A model generated the notes under the pieces. That model did not search any database. It was not told the origin of the DNA and was given only the letters and a program-made list of their open reading frames with translations. A program made the translations under genes and the position numbers. Shown here piece after piece: positions 8,407 to 18,031 of a stretch of 45,003 nucleotides of DNA. Every line of letters starts with the position of its first letter. Within the stretch, counting starts at the first letter, position 1. Origin of the DNA: Thiotrichales bacterium (GTDB taxonomy: Bacteria; Pseudomonadota; Gammaproteobacteria; JAABTG01); assembly GCA_011389995.1 (NCBI GenBank), contig JAABTG010000024.1, forward strand, positions 1 through 45,003. Reading direction: 5' to 3'.

Positions 8407-8495
8407 ACGTCCCGCTGGCGGCCGAGGGGGCCGCCGGGTCGTTGGCGAAGACTTCCGTCGGCCGCGGGCCCCGCCCCATCCACCTTTCCACGGCC

Positions 8496-8511
8496 TGAGG
8501 CCGCGGCCTCA
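8496..8511. repeat. Perfect 16-bp palindrome at the convergent gene ends
   Basis: TGAGGCCGCGGCCTCA reads the same on both strands. It lies between the end of the antitoxin-like gene (+) and the end of the transglutaminase gene (-), whose stop codon forms one edge. It could end transcription in both directions, although no T-run is present on either side. Confidence 0.4.
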
Positions 8512-10521
8512 AGGGCCCCGGGTGCCGTCGGGTGCGGCGCCGAGGCGGGAGGCCAGGCGTTCGCAACGCCGGGCCAGGTCGTCCCGGGCCGCCTCCTCAT
8601 CGCCGTCGCCGAAGCGCAGCCGGTTGTGCAACTGAACGGCGTCGCGCAACTCGGCATAGGGCAGGTCCGCACGGCCCTGACGGGCTTCGGCCCGGCGTAA
8701 CCACTGGTCCAGGGTCCGGCCCCGGGGCCGTGGCCCGAGGTGCGCGGCAAGGGCCGGATAGAGGGCCATCAGCGGGGTGTCGGGCAGCCCGCCGGCGGCC
8801 TCGCGGCGGCGGTCGCGGTCCACGGGCCTCAGGTGCACCCGGCGTTGCCGCACCAGGCGCCACACCAGCAGGGCCACCAGGGGCGGCAGCAGCCACAGGG
8901 TCCAGCTCTGAGGACCGCTGTCCTCCCGCCACAGCCAACGCTTGAAGAGGAATTCCAACCGTGCCACGAGGTCGCCGGCCGGTTGCCACCATGGCGCCGT
9001 CTCCGCCTCTTCCAGTTCGGACCAAACGGGGGGAGTGAAATCCAGGTCACGCCATGCGCTGCCATCCCATACCTGGGCCCAGGCATGGGCGTGACGATGG
9101 CGCACCACGTGGTGTCCCACCAGGGGATTGAATTCATCCACCGCATAGCCCGTGGCATAGCGGGCCGGCAGTCCCGCTGTCCGCAGCAGCAGCACGGTGG
9201 CGGTGGCGAAGTACTCGCAATGCCCGTGGCGCTCGGTGGTGAGAAACTTCACCAGGGGAGGTGCATCGGAACGCCCTGCCGACTGCCACAGGCTGTAGCT
9301 GAAACCGTCCTCGAAGAACCGCTCGAGGCGCCGTGTGACCTGGTCCACGTCGCCTCCCCCCACACCCAGATCCTGGACGATGCCATCGAGCACCTCCGCA
9401 TAAGGGGAGGCAACATGGAGGTCTTCGGGTGCCGGGGGGGCATCACGCCGTGGGCCATCCGTATGGAGGGCCTCGAAGAAGATGAAGCCGGGACTGCCCT
9501 CGGTCTTGACGGTGCCGAGGGGATTGCGCAGCACCCGTTCCGCCGTCAGCCTGTCCACCTCGAAGGTTCCGGGGGGAAGGGCCAGCAGGGCCTTGCCCTT
9601 GCGTGGTCGCGCGCTGATGCGGGTGGTGAGGGTGGGGCCTGCGGGTCGTTCCATGACCCGCCAGTCGGTACCCCTCATGCCCACCCTCAGGGGGCTGAAG
9701 GGGTGTTGGGGGGCTGTCCATACGCCATAGGCATAGCGCTGATAGGTGGCCTGGCGCAGCAGCAGAGTGGGGGCATCCGCCGGTCGCCCCGTGACATGGA
9801 GCACGATGCCATCGGACAGTTTGAGCCGGCCGATGTGGCCAATGGCGCTGACGGTGCGGTAGGGATCCCGATTCTCCACCATGCGGTTGCCGATCCAGGC
9901 CAGCACCAGGTCTTCCATTTCGGTCTGCAGGGCGCGCATGCCCATATGCCCCATCCATCCCAGGCCGCCCGCCAGGAGCAGGGCGCCCACCCACACCAGG
10001 GGCCGCGAGCGGGCGGGCCGCACCGCGGCCAGGGTCCACACCACCAGCATCAGCATCAGGGGGTAGAAGTAGGGGTCCTGCGACACACTTGCCGCGGCCC
10101 CTATGAGACACAGGGCGAGGTAGGGATAACCCAGATGAATGTCTCGGAAAGCCCCGCTGTCGGCCTGTCGGCGCTGGCGCCGCAGGCTGAGAAAGAGGGC
10201 GCCCGCGGGGATGGCGCCACGGGCACTGTAGGTCTGCACCAGCACCAGGGGAAACATCAGCATGGGCATCCACCCCACCAGGGAGAAGATACCGTGGGCC
10301 CCGTCCCGGGAGAACAGGTAAATGGTGGCCACGATGAACAACACATTGGTGAGGTCTACGGTGCGATCGAAGTCCCGGTCGTCGATCTGCCAGCGCCATT
10401 TCACCCGCCCCGCCGCCTCCAGGGCGATGGCGAGGCCCACGGCCGCCACCGGCATGGCGGCGTAGTAGCCCCACACCAGCAGGTAGGCGGCATACAACAG
10501 CGGGGGCGGCGTACCGTTCAT
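8509..10521 (-). CDS. TgpA-like membrane transglutaminase (DUF3488/DUF4129)
   Basis: 670 residues from ATG 10521. The first 220 residues hold several membrane segments. A periplasmic transglutaminase-like domain follows with the catalytic triad visible: Cys435 (HGHCEYFA), His479 (RHAHAW) and Asp494 (LDFTPP). One more membrane segment (LWLLPPLVALLVWRLV) precedes a cytoplasmic DUF4129-like tail. This matches TgpA of Pseudomonas, an inner-membrane protein needed for viability there, whose substrate is not settled. The ATG overlaps the stop of the DUF58 gene by 4 nt (ATGA), so the two are translationally coupled. The frame continues upstream far past this start, but that part is shadow sequence of the DUF58 gene. 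Confidence 0.92.
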   Translation of the reverse strand: MNGTPPPLLYAAYLLVWGYYAAMPVAAVGLAIALEAAGRVKWRWQIDDRDFDRTVDLTNVLFIVATIYLFSRDGAHGIFSLVGWMPMLMFPLVLVQTYSARGAIPAGALFLSLRRQRRQADSGAFRDIHLGYPYLALCLIGAAASVSQDPYFYPLMLMLVVWTLAAVRPARSRPLVWVGALLLAGGLGWMGHMGMRALQTEMEDLVLAWIGNRMVENRDPYRTVSAIGHIGRLKLSDGIVLHVTGRPADAPTLLLRQATYQRYAYGVWTAPQHPFSPLRVGMRGTDWRVMERPAGPTLTTRISARPRKGKALLALPPGTFEVDRLTAERVLRNPLGTVKTEGSPGFIFFEALHTDGPRRDAPPAPEDLHVASPYAEVLDGIVQDLGVGGGDVDQVTRRLERFFEDGFSYSLWQSAGRSDAPPLVKFLTTERHGHCEYFATATVLLLRTAGLPARYATGYAVDEFNPLVGHHVVRHRHAHAWAQVWDGSAWRDLDFTPPVWSELEEAETAPWWQPAGDLVARLEFLFKRWLWREDSGPQSWTLWLLPPLVALLVWRLVRQRRVHLRPVDRDRRREAAGGLPDTPLMALYPALAAHLGPRPRGRTLDQWLRRAEARQGRADLPYAELRDAVQLHNRLRFGDGDEEAARDDLARRCERLASRLGAAPDGTRGP

Positions 10522-11900
10522 CCCGGGTCCTTGCCCCCCGGCCCCGGTCCGCGGTCCAGGTCCTCCTGGATGCGGCCGGGCCGCAGATGCCACAGCCAGC
10601 GGCCGCCATCGCCGTAGGGTGCGGTTTCGATGGTCTCGTCGGCCGAGACGACGAACACCATCAGCCGCGTGCCCGAGGCCCGCAGGCCCTCCACGAGGCG
10701 CCGGCGGGGGGCATCCCAGGCCACCAGGACCAGCACTATCCCGGTCATCTGAGAGGCCTGGCCGAGGAGCCTGTCCGCCAGGGTCTGGAAACCACCCGGC
10801 GCGGCCGGACCGAGGCAGGCGAGGGCCTCCAGCAGGTGTTGCTCCTGTCCTGTGCCGCGGCCTGTGGTGAGACGGTGCGGGCGATCCCCCACGAACACCA
10901 GATCCAGCAGACTGTCGGTGCGGGGCAGGGTGACCACGTAGGATGCCGTCAGGGATATGGCGTCCTCGAAGGCCGCCGAGGCTTCGCTGGTGAAGGTGTC
11001 CAGCACCAGGGCATGGCGGACGAAGAATTCGTCCTGGTATTCCCGCACCACGGGGTGGCCGGTGCGTGCCCAGCCGCGCCAGTGGATGCGTCTCACGGGG
11101 TCGCCCGGGCGGTAGTCGCGGGTGGCCACGAACTCCTCGGATTCGCCCACATGCCCCGAGTGGGCAACCCCCCCGGGTTGCTCCCGGCGACGGCCGGGGA
11201 GGGCCAGGCGGGGTACGGCGTAGCGCCGGGGCAGCACCAGCAGGCGGTCCGGAGCGGCGGTGCCATGAAGGGAGCGGGCGAGACCCAGGGCCTCCGGGCG
11301 CGCCAGCCGGGTGCCCGTGAAGTAGATGAAGCCGCGCCGCAACGGCGTCGCGGTGATGCATACCTCCGCCTCGGCAGTGGCGGGGCCGGCCGGCAGGGTC
11401 ACCTCGGGGATCGATGCGCCCATGCCCTGGCGCACCAGGGCCACGAAACGTGGATAACCCACCTTACGGTCGAACCAGTTGTGGTGTTGGTCCGCCGGGG
11501 TGCCTGGCCGGCGAAAGGCCGCCGGGCTGGGATAGGCCGGCTCGAGTTCCTCCAGGACGCCTTGACCATCGTCGAGGACGCCCGTTTGCGCCCGCAGATG
11601 GAGGCGATAGGTGAAGGGTTGGCCCACGGTCGCCAGCGGCGGCAGATGGCGGGCGACGGTGTAGCGGCCGCGGTGGGACAACGCAAGCAGGAAGGCGGTG
11701 AGCAGCAGAGCCATGCCCAGGGCGAACAGCTGGTGGGCGACGCTCTGGCGCGTATCCACGCCCAGGGCCCCGGCCGTCAGCGTGGCCCCGAGGAGGACCT
11801 GGCCCGCGGGCGTCAGGCGCCGCCTCAGGCGCCGGCCGCCGCCGTGGATGAGGCGGAACAACCGCAGCACGGCACCCCGGGGTGAGAAGGCGGGGGTCAA
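10518..11900 (-). CDS. DUF58 domain protein
   Basis: 460 residues as drawn from a TTG at 11900; a GTG at 11870 is an equally possible start and no ATG is available. Two hydrophobic segments near residues 32-75 place the N-terminus in the membrane. The DUF58 signature is clear at about residues 265-300: GESEEFVATRDYRPGDPVRRIHWRGWARTGHP in two parts, followed by a vWA-like region (HALVLDTFTSE). DUF58 proteins are usually encoded between a MoxR AAA+ ATPase and a TgpA-like transglutaminase. Here the transglutaminase follows with a 4-nt overlap, but upstream lies the nap promoter region and not moxR. The function of the family is thought to lie in chaperoning or envelope assembly. Confidence 0.88.
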   Translation of the reverse strand: MTPAFSPRGAVLRLFRLIHGGGRRLRRRLTPAGQVLLGATLTAGALGVDTRQSVAHQLFALGMALLLTAFLLALSHRGRYTVARHLPPLATVGQPFTYRLHLRAQTGVLDDGQGVLEELEPAYPSPAAFRRPGTPADQHHNWFDRKVGYPRFVALVRQGMGASIPEVTLPAGPATAEAEVCITATPLRRGFIYFTGTRLARPEALGLARSLHGTAAPDRLLVLPRRYAVPRLALPGRRREQPGGVAHSGHVGESEEFVATRDYRPGDPVRRIHWRGWARTGHPVVREYQDEFFVRHALVLDTFTSEASAAFEDAISLTASYVVTLPRTDSLLDLVFVGDRPHRLTTGRGTGQEQHLLEALACLGPAAPGGFQTLADRLLGQASQMTGIVLVLVAWDAPRRRLVEGLRASGTRLMVFVVSADETIETAPYGDGGRWLWHLRPGRIQEDLDRGPGPGGKDPG

Positions 11901-11970
11901 GGGGCCACTGGGGGTTGGGGGTGGTGGTTTGAATAACCAGTCATTGCTTATTTAATCAATTACTAACGCG

Positions 11971-11984
11971 TTGATTTCAATCAA
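11971..11984. promoter_or_regulatory. FNR/Anr box upstream of napD
   Basis: TTGATTTCAATCAA is a perfect match to the FNR consensus TTGAT-N4-ATCAA. It is in the AT-rich region between the divergent DUF58 gene and napD, 111 nt before the napD ATG. A class II site centred at -41.5 would put the transcript start near 12019. This predicts nap induction under low oxygen. I could not identify a clear -10 or NarL heptamers. Confidence 0.85.
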
Positions 11985-12094
11985 TTTACGACTGCGAATA
12001 TTGTTCTGGATCAAGGACTCTACCCGTCGGCACATCTAGGGTGATTGGTGATGCGAACGCCAGATTCGCCCATTTTTCGGCAGTGGAGAAAGAC

Positions 12095-12400
12095 ATGAAC
12101 CTATCCGGCATTCTCGTGGTGGCTAAGCCCCCGAACATGGCCGCCGTTGTGGCGGAACTGGCGGCACTGCCCGGCGTCGAGGTCCATCATACCGACCCGC
12201 CCTGCGGGCGCATTATCGTGGTTCAGGAAGCCGAGTCCATCGACGACGAGGTGGCCGGCCTCAAGCGTATCAAACAGTTGCCCCATGTGGTGATGGCCGA
12301 GATGGCCTATCACTACTTCGCCGAAGACCCCCGAAACTACCCGCCGGAGCGCGTGGGTGCCCTCGATGGGCCGACCGTTCCCGACTATCTCAGAGATTAA
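12095..12400 (+). CDS. napD: NapD, chaperone for NapA export
   Basis: 101 residues from ATG 12095, with GGAG 7 nt upstream. NapD binds the twin-arginine signal peptide of NapA and holds it back until the molybdenum cofactor is inserted. The small ferredoxin-like fold is recognisable from MNLSGILVVAKPPNMAAVVAELAALPGVEVHH and RIIVVQEAESIDDEVAGLKRIKQLPHVVMAEMAYHY, read as separate segments. It is the first gene of the nap operon, directly ahead of napA (63 nt). A GTG at 12041 is in frame but adds residues unlike the family. Confidence 0.93.
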   Translation: MNLSGILVVAKPPNMAAVVAELAALPGVEVHHTDPPCGRIIVVQEAESIDDEVAGLKRIKQLPHVVMAEMAYHYFAEDPRNYPPERVGALDGPTVPDYLRD

Positions 12401-12463
12401 CAGCTCGGTATTAGCGGGCCGGCGCCGCCGGTCTCATCTTTCACGTTTCTAAGGAGAACCGCC

Positions 12464-15208
12464 ATGGAGTTGACCCGACGAAACTTTCTCAAGAGCAGTG
12501 TGGCTGCCTCGGCCGCCGCGGCCGTCGGTGTACCGGTTAGCAAGTCCTCCATCGCCCAGGCCGCCGAGGCCGAGAAGGACTGGCAGTGGGACAAGAGCGT
12601 ATGCCGATTCTGCGGCACCGGCTGCGGCATCATGGTGGCCACCAAGGATGGCCGCATCATGGCCACCAAGGGTGACCCCGACGCCCCCGTGAACCGCGGC
12701 CTCAACTGCATCAAGGGCTATTTCAACGGCAAGATCATGTACGGCAAGGACCGGCTGACCCAGCCCCTCATGCGTATGAAGGACGGCAGATTCCATAAGG
12801 AGGGCAAGTTCCATCCCGTGACCTGGGAGCAGGCGTTCGACGAGATGGCGGTCCGGTTCAAGAAGACCTACGGCGAGCTCGGTCCCCACGGCGTGGCCAT
12901 TTTCGGCTCCGGGCAGTACACCATCCCCGAGGGCTACGTTTCCGCCAAGCTCATGAAGGCGGGCTTTCGCAGCAACAACATCGACCCCAACGCCCGCCAC
13001 TGCATGGCCTCCGCCGTGGTGGCCTTCATTCAGACCTTCGGCATCGACGAGCCGGCGGGCACCTACGACGACATCGAACACACCGATACCGTGGTGACCT
13101 GGGGCGCCAACATGGCCGAGTGTCATCCCATTCTGTGGGCACGGGTGTCCGACCGCCGCCTGTCCAGCGACAATACCCGCATCGTCAATCTCACCACCTA
13201 CGGCAACCAGTCCTCGGACATCGCCGATGCCGAGATCGTGTTCAAGCCCGGCACCGACCTGGCCATCATGAACTACCTGGCCCGGGAGGCCATCGCGCGG
13301 GACGCGGTGAACCACGAGTTCGTGGACAAGCACTGTGTCTTCGCCACCGGGCCCTACGACATCGGCTACGGCATGCGCCCCACCGACGAGTACGCCTTCG
13401 AGGCGGAGAAGGACATCCAGGCCAAGGAACTCGAGGTGACCCTGGACAAGTACGAGGCCATCGCCCAGCGCAAGGAGCCAGGGACCCGGGTGAAGCAGAA
13501 CAACACGGCGGCCCCGGTCAAGCACTGGCAGATCAGCTTCGACGACTTCAAGAAGGGGTTGGATCCCTACACCCTGGACTTCGTGGCGGAACTCTCCAAG
13601 GGCGACCCGGACGAGACCCTGGAGTCCCACAAGAAGAAACTGGAGCAGCTGGCGGACCTGTACCTGGAGAAGGACCGCAAGGTGGTGACCTTCTGGACCA
13701 TGGGGTTCAACCAGCACTATCGCGGCAGCTGGGTCAATGAACAGGCCTACATGCTGCATCTGCTGCTGGGTAAGCAGTCCATGCCGGGCAACGGCGCCTT
13801 CTCCCTCACCGGCCAGCCCTCCGCCTGTGGCACCGCCCGCGAGGTGGGGACCTTCGCCCATCGCCTGCCCGCCGACATGGTGGTGGGCAATCCCAAGCAT
13901 CGGGAACGGGCGGAGAAGATCTGGAAGCTGCCCCCCAACACCCTCAACCCCAAGACCGGCAGCCACATCACCAAGATCATGCGCGATCTGGAGGACGGCA
14001 GCGTCAAGTGGGCGTGGGTGCAGGTGAACAACCCCTTCCAGGCCACCGCCAATGCCAACCACTGGATAACCGCTGCCCGCAAGCAGGACAACTTCCTGGT
14101 GGTCTCGGAGGCCTACCCGACGGTGTCGGCCAAGGTGGCCGACCTCATCCTGCCCACCGCCATGATCTTCGAGAAATGGGGCCTCTACGGCAATGCCGAG
14201 CGCCGCACCCAGGGCTGGCGCGAACAGGTGCCGCCCCCCGGTGAGGCCATGGGAGACGTGTGGCAGGGGCTGGAGTTCGCCAAGCGGTTCAGGCTCAAGG
14301 AGGTGTGGGGCGAGCAGCCGCTACCCGGCCTCAAGGCGGAGGGCTTCGAGGACGGCAGCTTGCCGGACGTGCTGGCCGCAGCCGCGAAGATGGGCTATTC
14401 CCCCGAGGACACCCTCTACGACGTGCTGTTCGCCACCCCGGAGAACCGCAAGGTGGCCTGGCCCGATGCGGCGGTGGCCAAGGGCCACGGCAATCACATC
14501 GCGGAACGCCTGGGGGACGGCTGGTTCCCGGAGAAGGCCCTGTTCAACGAGTACCGGGTGTTCGGCCTCGATTACCACCACGACCTCGCCGATTTCGATA
14601 CCTACATGCGTGACGACGTGCGCGGTCTCAAGTGGCCGGTCATCGACGGCAAGGAGACCGAGTGGCGTTTCAACGAGGAGTACGACCCCTACGTCCCCAA
14701 GGGGGCGGGTTTCGCCTTCTACGGCAAGGCCTTGAAGGCCACGCCCACCGGCGACCTGGACGGCGTCACCAGTGCCGAGAAGAAGCCCCTGCCCGACAAG
14801 GCCAAGATCTTCTTCCGGCCCTACGCGGCGCCGCCGGAGCAGCCGGATGACAACTACGACCTGTGGCTGGCCACCGGGCGGGTGCTGGAGCACTGGCACA
14901 CGGGCACCATGACCCGGCGGGTGCCCGAACTCCACCGCGCGGTGCCCACGGCCCAGTTGTACATGCACCCCGAAGACGCCAAGGCCAGGGGCCTCAAGCG
15001 CAACGACGTCGCCTGGATCGAGTCCCGTCGCGGCAGGATCAAGGCGGTGGTGGAGACCCAGGGACGCAACCGCACCCCCCGGGGTTATACCTTCCTGCCC
15101 TTCTTCGACGAAGGGGTGTTCGCCAACAAGGTATGCATCGACATGACCTGTCCCATGTCCAAGGAAACGGACTTCAAGAAGGCCGCGGTGAAGGTCTACA
15201 AGGTCTGA
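12464..15208 (+). CDS. napA: NapA, periplasmic nitrate reductase catalytic subunit
   Basis: 914 residues. It reduces nitrate to nitrite in the periplasm at a Mo-bis-MGD centre. The Tat signal peptide is at the N-terminus (TRRNFLKSS). The [4Fe-4S] ligands are Cys47, Cys50, Cys54 and Cys82 (CRFCGTGC and GLNCIKGY). Cys180 in NARHCMAS is the expected Mo ligand. An AAGGAG ribosome site precedes the ATG. At 914 residues it is much longer than the E. coli type (about 828) and close to epsilonproteobacterial NapA (about 924). Phrases such as [15 protein letters not shown] and [16 protein letters not shown] resemble Campylobacter NapA as I recall it. Transcription is probably FNR-controlled, and the moa cluster further along supplies cofactor. 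Confidence 0.97.
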   Translation: MELTRRNFLKSSVAASAAAAVGVPVSKSSIAQAAEAEKDWQWDKSVCRFCGTGCGIMVATKDGRIMATKGDPDAPVNRGLNCIKGYFNGKIMYGKDRLTQPLMRMKDGRFHKEGKFHPVTWEQAFDEMAVRFKKTYGELGPHGVAIFGSGQYTIPEGYVSAKLMKAGFRSNNIDPNARHCMASAVVAFIQTFGIDEPAGTYDDIEHTDTVVTWGANMAECHPILWARVSDRRLSSDNTRIVNLTTYGNQSSDIADAEIVFKPGTDLAIMNYLAREAIARDAVNHEFVDKHCVFATGPYDIGYGMRPTDEYAFEAEKDIQAKELEVTLDKYEAIAQRKEPGTRVKQNNTAAPVKHWQISFDDFKKGLDPYTLDFVAELSKGDPDETLESHKKKLEQLADLYLEKDRKVVTFWTMGFNQHYRGSWVNEQAYMLHLLLGKQSMPGNGAFSLTGQPSACGTAREVGTFAHRLPADMVVGNPKHRERAEKIWKLPPNTLNPKTGSHITKIMRDLEDGSVKWAWVQVNNPFQATANANHWITAARKQDNFLVVSEAYPTVSAKVADLILPTAMIFEKWGLYGNAERRTQGWREQVPPPGEAMGDVWQGLEFAKRFRLKEVWGEQPLPGLKAEGFEDGSLPDVLAAAAKMGYSPEDTLYDVLFATPENRKVAWPDAAVAKGHGNHIAERLGDGWFPEKALFNEYRVFGLDYHHDLADFDTYMRDDVRGLKWPVIDGKETEWRFNEEYDPYVPKGAGFAFYGKALKATPTGDLDGVTSAEKKPLPDKAKIFFRPYAAPPEQPDDNYDLWLATGRVLEHWHTGTMTRRVPELHRAVPTAQLYMHPEDAKARGLKRNDVAWIESRRGRIKAVVETQGRNRTPRGYTFLPFFDEGVFANKVCIDMTCPMSKETDFKKAAVKVYKV

Positions 15209-15262
15209 GGCCCGGCGGGCGGGCCGGCAGACGGCCCGTGGCCACCGGCCGGAGTAGGATTG

Positions 15263-16015
15263 ATGAGCAGCACGCGCAGGGATTTCCTGATCAAGTCCGC
15301 CCAGGCGGCCGCCCTGGCGGTCACGGGCGGACTGGTCTGGGCCTATCTGTTGAAGCAGCAGGCCAACGCCGCGGCCTACGCCATTCGTCCCCCCGGGGCC
15401 CGCATGGCCGACGATTTCAACGCCCGGTGCATCAAGTGCGGCCAATGTGTGCGGGCCTGTCCCTTCGATACCCTGAGGCTTGCCCACAGCGCCGAGACGA
15501 TACCCATCGGCACGCCCTATTTCGTCCCCCGGGACATCCCCTGCTACATGTGCGAGGACATCCCGTGCATGAACGCCTGTCCTACGGGGGCCCTGGATCC
15601 GGGGCTCGAGGACATCGCCGATGCCCGCATGGGGCAGGCCGTCATCGACATCGAGAACTGCCTGTCCTGGCAGGGGCTGCGCTGCGAAATCTGCCACCGC
15701 GAGTGTCCCCTGACGGACAAGGCCATCACCGTGGAGCACCATCCGCGGCGTATCAGCAGGCACGCCATGTTCGTGCCCCTGGTGCACAGCGATGCCTGCA
15801 CCGGCTGCGGGATCTGCGAGAAGGCCTGTCCCACCGAGGTGGCTGCCATCCGGGTGGTGCAGCCCGAACTGGTGCGGGGCCGCATCGGCGAGCACTACCG
15901 CCTCGGCTGGAAGAACGCCGCCGGCATCACCGAGGACTTCGATGCGGGTCGTGCCAAGGCCGGATCACCGGCCGCCCCTACGGGCCTTGATTATCTCAAC
16001 GAGGGGGAGCCGTGA
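15263..16015 (+). CDS. napG: NapG, ferredoxin-type quinol dehydrogenase subunit
   Basis: 250 residues from ATG 15263, preceded by GGAG. NapG is an exported iron-sulfur protein that, with membrane-bound NapH, passes electrons from quinol to NapB/NapA. The N-terminus has a Tat-like motif (STRRDFLIKSAQ). Four cysteine clusters are visible: CIKCGQCVRACP, CYMCEDIPCMNACP, CEICHRECP with an upstream Cys (ENCLSW), and CTGCGICEKACP. Its stop overlaps the napH GTG by 4 nt. No NapC gene is present, so NapGH is the likely sole quinol route. Confidence 0.93.
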   Translation: MSSTRRDFLIKSAQAAALAVTGGLVWAYLLKQQANAAAYAIRPPGARMADDFNARCIKCGQCVRACPFDTLRLAHSAETIPIGTPYFVPRDIPCYMCEDIPCMNACPTGALDPGLEDIADARMGQAVIDIENCLSWQGLRCEICHRECPLTDKAITVEHHPRRISRHAMFVPLVHSDACTGCGICEKACPTEVAAIRVVQPELVRGRIGEHYRLGWKNAAGITEDFDAGRAKAGSPAAPTGLDYLNEGEP

Positions 16016-16950
16016 ACGACACCCACCCACCGCGCCTCGGGCCCAACGGCCGGCCGGTCCGGCACTTCGTCATGCCCCGCTCCCTCGGCGGCAGGCTACG
16101 GGTGTGGCGGCACATCATCTACCGGCGTGTGGTCCAGGTGGGGCTGCTGGTGCTGTTCTTCGGCACCGCCCAGTGGGGCTGGAACGTCTTCGGGCGGCCC
16201 CTGCTGCAGGGCAACCTGAGTGCCTCCGAGGTGCTGGGGGCCATCCCCATGGCGGACCCCTTTGCGGTCCTGCAGATCTCCCTGACCGGGGTGGTGCTCA
16301 ACCCGGAGGTGTGGCTGGGGGCCGCCATCATCCTGGGGGTTTACGGGCTCGCCGGCGGGCGTACCTGGTGCGCCTGGGTCTGCCCCATCAATATGGTCGC
16401 CGATGGCGCGGCCTGGCTGCGGCGGCGCCTGGGGGTCGCGGACATATTCCATGTGAGCCGCAACCTGCGCTACAGCGTGCTGGTCCTGAGCCTGGTGCTG
16501 TCGGTGCTCATGGGCGTGGCTGCCTTCGAGTGGATCAGCCCCATCGCCATCCTCCACCGCGAGTTGCTCTACGGCATCGGCATGGGCTGGGTGGTGGTGC
16601 TGGGGATCCTGCTCTTCGACCTGCTGGTGTTGCGCAACGGCTGGTGCGGCCACCTGTGCCCGTTGGGCGCCTTTTATGCCCTGGTGGGGCGCGTGGCCCT
16701 GGTACGCGTGGCCTTCGACACCCCCAGCTGCACCCACTGCGGCGATTGTGCCCGGGTGTGCCCCGAACCCCAGGTGTTGAACCTCCGCCGGGCGTCCGAG
16801 GTGGGAATGATCGCCTCGGGGGAGTGCACCAACTGTGGGCGCTGCATCACCGTATGTCCGGAGGATACCCTCGCCTTCGGGCTGCGCCCCCGTATCGACG
16901 TCCCTGCCGGGGGCACCAACCAACAGGTCCATCACAGGAGAGTGACATGA
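16012..16950 (+). CDS. napH: NapH, membrane quinol dehydrogenase subunit
   Basis: 312 residues from a GTG that overlaps the napG stop (GTGA). There are four or more membrane segments (for example VVQVGLLVLFFGTAQWGW and YSVLVLSLVLSVLMGVAAF). Two conserved cysteine pairs lie at membrane edges, CAWVCPIN and CGHLCPLG, as in the NapH/CcoG-like family. The C-terminus has two [4Fe-4S] motifs, CTHCGDCARVCP and CTNCGRCITVCP, on the cytoplasmic side. It works with NapG in quinol oxidation. The stop overlaps the napB ATG by 4 nt. Confidence 0.93.
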   Translation: MNDTHPPRLGPNGRPVRHFVMPRSLGGRLRVWRHIIYRRVVQVGLLVLFFGTAQWGWNVFGRPLLQGNLSASEVLGAIPMADPFAVLQISLTGVVLNPEVWLGAAIILGVYGLAGGRTWCAWVCPINMVADGAAWLRRRLGVADIFHVSRNLRYSVLVLSLVLSVLMGVAAFEWISPIAILHRELLYGIGMGWVVVLGILLFDLLVLRNGWCGHLCPLGAFYALVGRVALVRVAFDTPSCTHCGDCARVCPEPQVLNLRRASEVGMIASGECTNCGRCITVCPEDTLAFGLRPRIDVPAGGTNQQVHHRRVT

Positions 16951-17411
16951 GAATCAGCCGTTCTTTCATAATGGGTGCCCTGCTGGCCTATGGGTCCGTT
17001 GCCGCCGCCGAACCCCTGGCGGCGGACGAGATGGGCCTCAGCAAGACCAGCGTCTTCGATACCCCGACCCCGGATGCCTTCGCCTATAAGGATGCCCAGC
17101 CACACCAGAGCGAACTCCTGCCCCGGGCCTATGGCGGTTATGAAGGCGCGCCGCCCCAGATACCCCATGCCATCGATGCGTTCCTGCCCATCACCGCAGA
17201 CAACAACGCCTGTGCCGGCTGTCATGATCGGCCTCACCTCATCGGCCGCGAACACCGCAAGGGGACGACCCCGCCCATACCCCGCAGCCACTATGGGGGC
17301 TTCAAGGGTAAGGGCGATGAAAAGACCCTGTCCGGTGCCAACTACGTGTGCTCCCAGTGCCATGTGCCCCAGTCCGACGCCGAACCCCTGGTGGCCAATA
17401 CCCGTGACTAG
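16947..17411 (+). CDS. napB: NapB, di-haem cytochrome c of nitrate reductase
   Basis: 154 residues. A signal peptide covers residues 1-21 (FIMGALLAYGSVAAAEP). Two CXXCH haem c sites are present: Cys89-Cys92-His93 (CAGCH) and Cys135-Cys138-His139 (CSQCH). The histidines HQSELLPRAY and SHYGGF match the expected distal ligands of NapB. It carries electrons to NapA in the periplasm. The ATG overlaps the napH stop, consistent with coupled translation. Confidence 0.94.
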   Translation: MRISRSFIMGALLAYGSVAAAEPLAADEMGLSKTSVFDTPTPDAFAYKDAQPHQSELLPRAYGGYEGAPPQIPHAIDAFLPITADNNACAGCHDRPHLIGREHRKGTTPPIPRSHYGGFKGKGDEKTLSGANYVCSQCHVPQSDAEPLVANTRD

Positions 17412-17452
17412 GGTGCCATTGCGCGAAGGCATGCCAGGACACAGGACGTACC

Positions 17453-18031
17453 ATGGCCGGCCCCGGTGACGCCGGCGCCCCGGATCCGGTGCGCCGGGGG
17501 CTGCTGCGGGGCGAACTCCTGACACGGGAGGGGCGGGGACGCGTGAAGGGGCGCACCACGCGTCTCGGCCCCTGGCCCCCGGGCCTGCAGGCGGCGGAGT
17601 CGAGTTGCCGCCAGTGCTGTGGGCCCTGTGAGCCCGCGTGTCCCCGGGAGATCGTCCGTTTCCATCCCCTGGACCATCGTCTCGCGGGCGAGCCCTACCT
17701 GGATTTCACCCTGGCGGGATGCACCTTCTGTGGTGAGTGTCTCGAGGCCTGCCCGGAACGTCACGCAGTGACCCCCGGCAGCGAGGGACGGGTGTGGGGC
17801 GAGGTGCATCTGGCCTCTGATCGTTGCCTGGCCTGGAACGGCGTCCTGTGCATGTCGTGTCTCGGCCGCTGCGACCAGAGGGCCCTGGCCATGGATGGCC
17901 GGCGGCGCCTCGTGGTGGACCAGGTACGTTGCACCGGCTGTGGTGCCTGTGTCGCCCCCTGTCCGGTGGGCGCCCTCGCCGTGGCGCCTGGGCATCAGGC
18001 GCGGCGGCGGGGAGCGACCCATTCCACCTGA
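17453..18031 (+). CDS. napF: NapF-like cytoplasmic iron-sulfur protein
   Basis: 192 residues. NapF-type proteins are cytoplasmic ferredoxins that assist NapA maturation. Three iron-sulfur regions are visible: CRQCCGPCEPACP, then CTFCGECLEACP, and near the C-terminus CTGCGACVAPCP; CMSCLGRC is an additional cysteine cluster. The first motif has an extra cysteine and does not fit the plain CxxCxxCxxxCP spacing. The N-terminus (DPVRRGLLRG) matches the family start, and an AGGA site precedes the ATG. It is last in the nap operon, 41 nt after napB. Confidence 0.88.
   Translation: MAGPGDAGAPDPVRRGLLRGELLTREGRGRVKGRTTRLGPWPPGLQAAESSCRQCCGPCEPACPREIVRFHPLDHRLAGEPYLDFTLAGCTFCGECLEACPERHAVTPGSEGRVWGEVHLASDRCLAWNGVLCMSCLGRCDQRALAMDGRRRLVVDQVRCTGCGACVAPCPVGALAVAPGHQARRRGATHST

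Noticed and set aside
10522..11361. Large N-terminal extension of the transglutaminase frame
   Set aside because: It lies in a shadow frame of the DUF58 gene; a proper ATG with 4-nt overlap sits at 10521 and the extension is Pro/Arg/Gly-rich as expected for shadow sequence.
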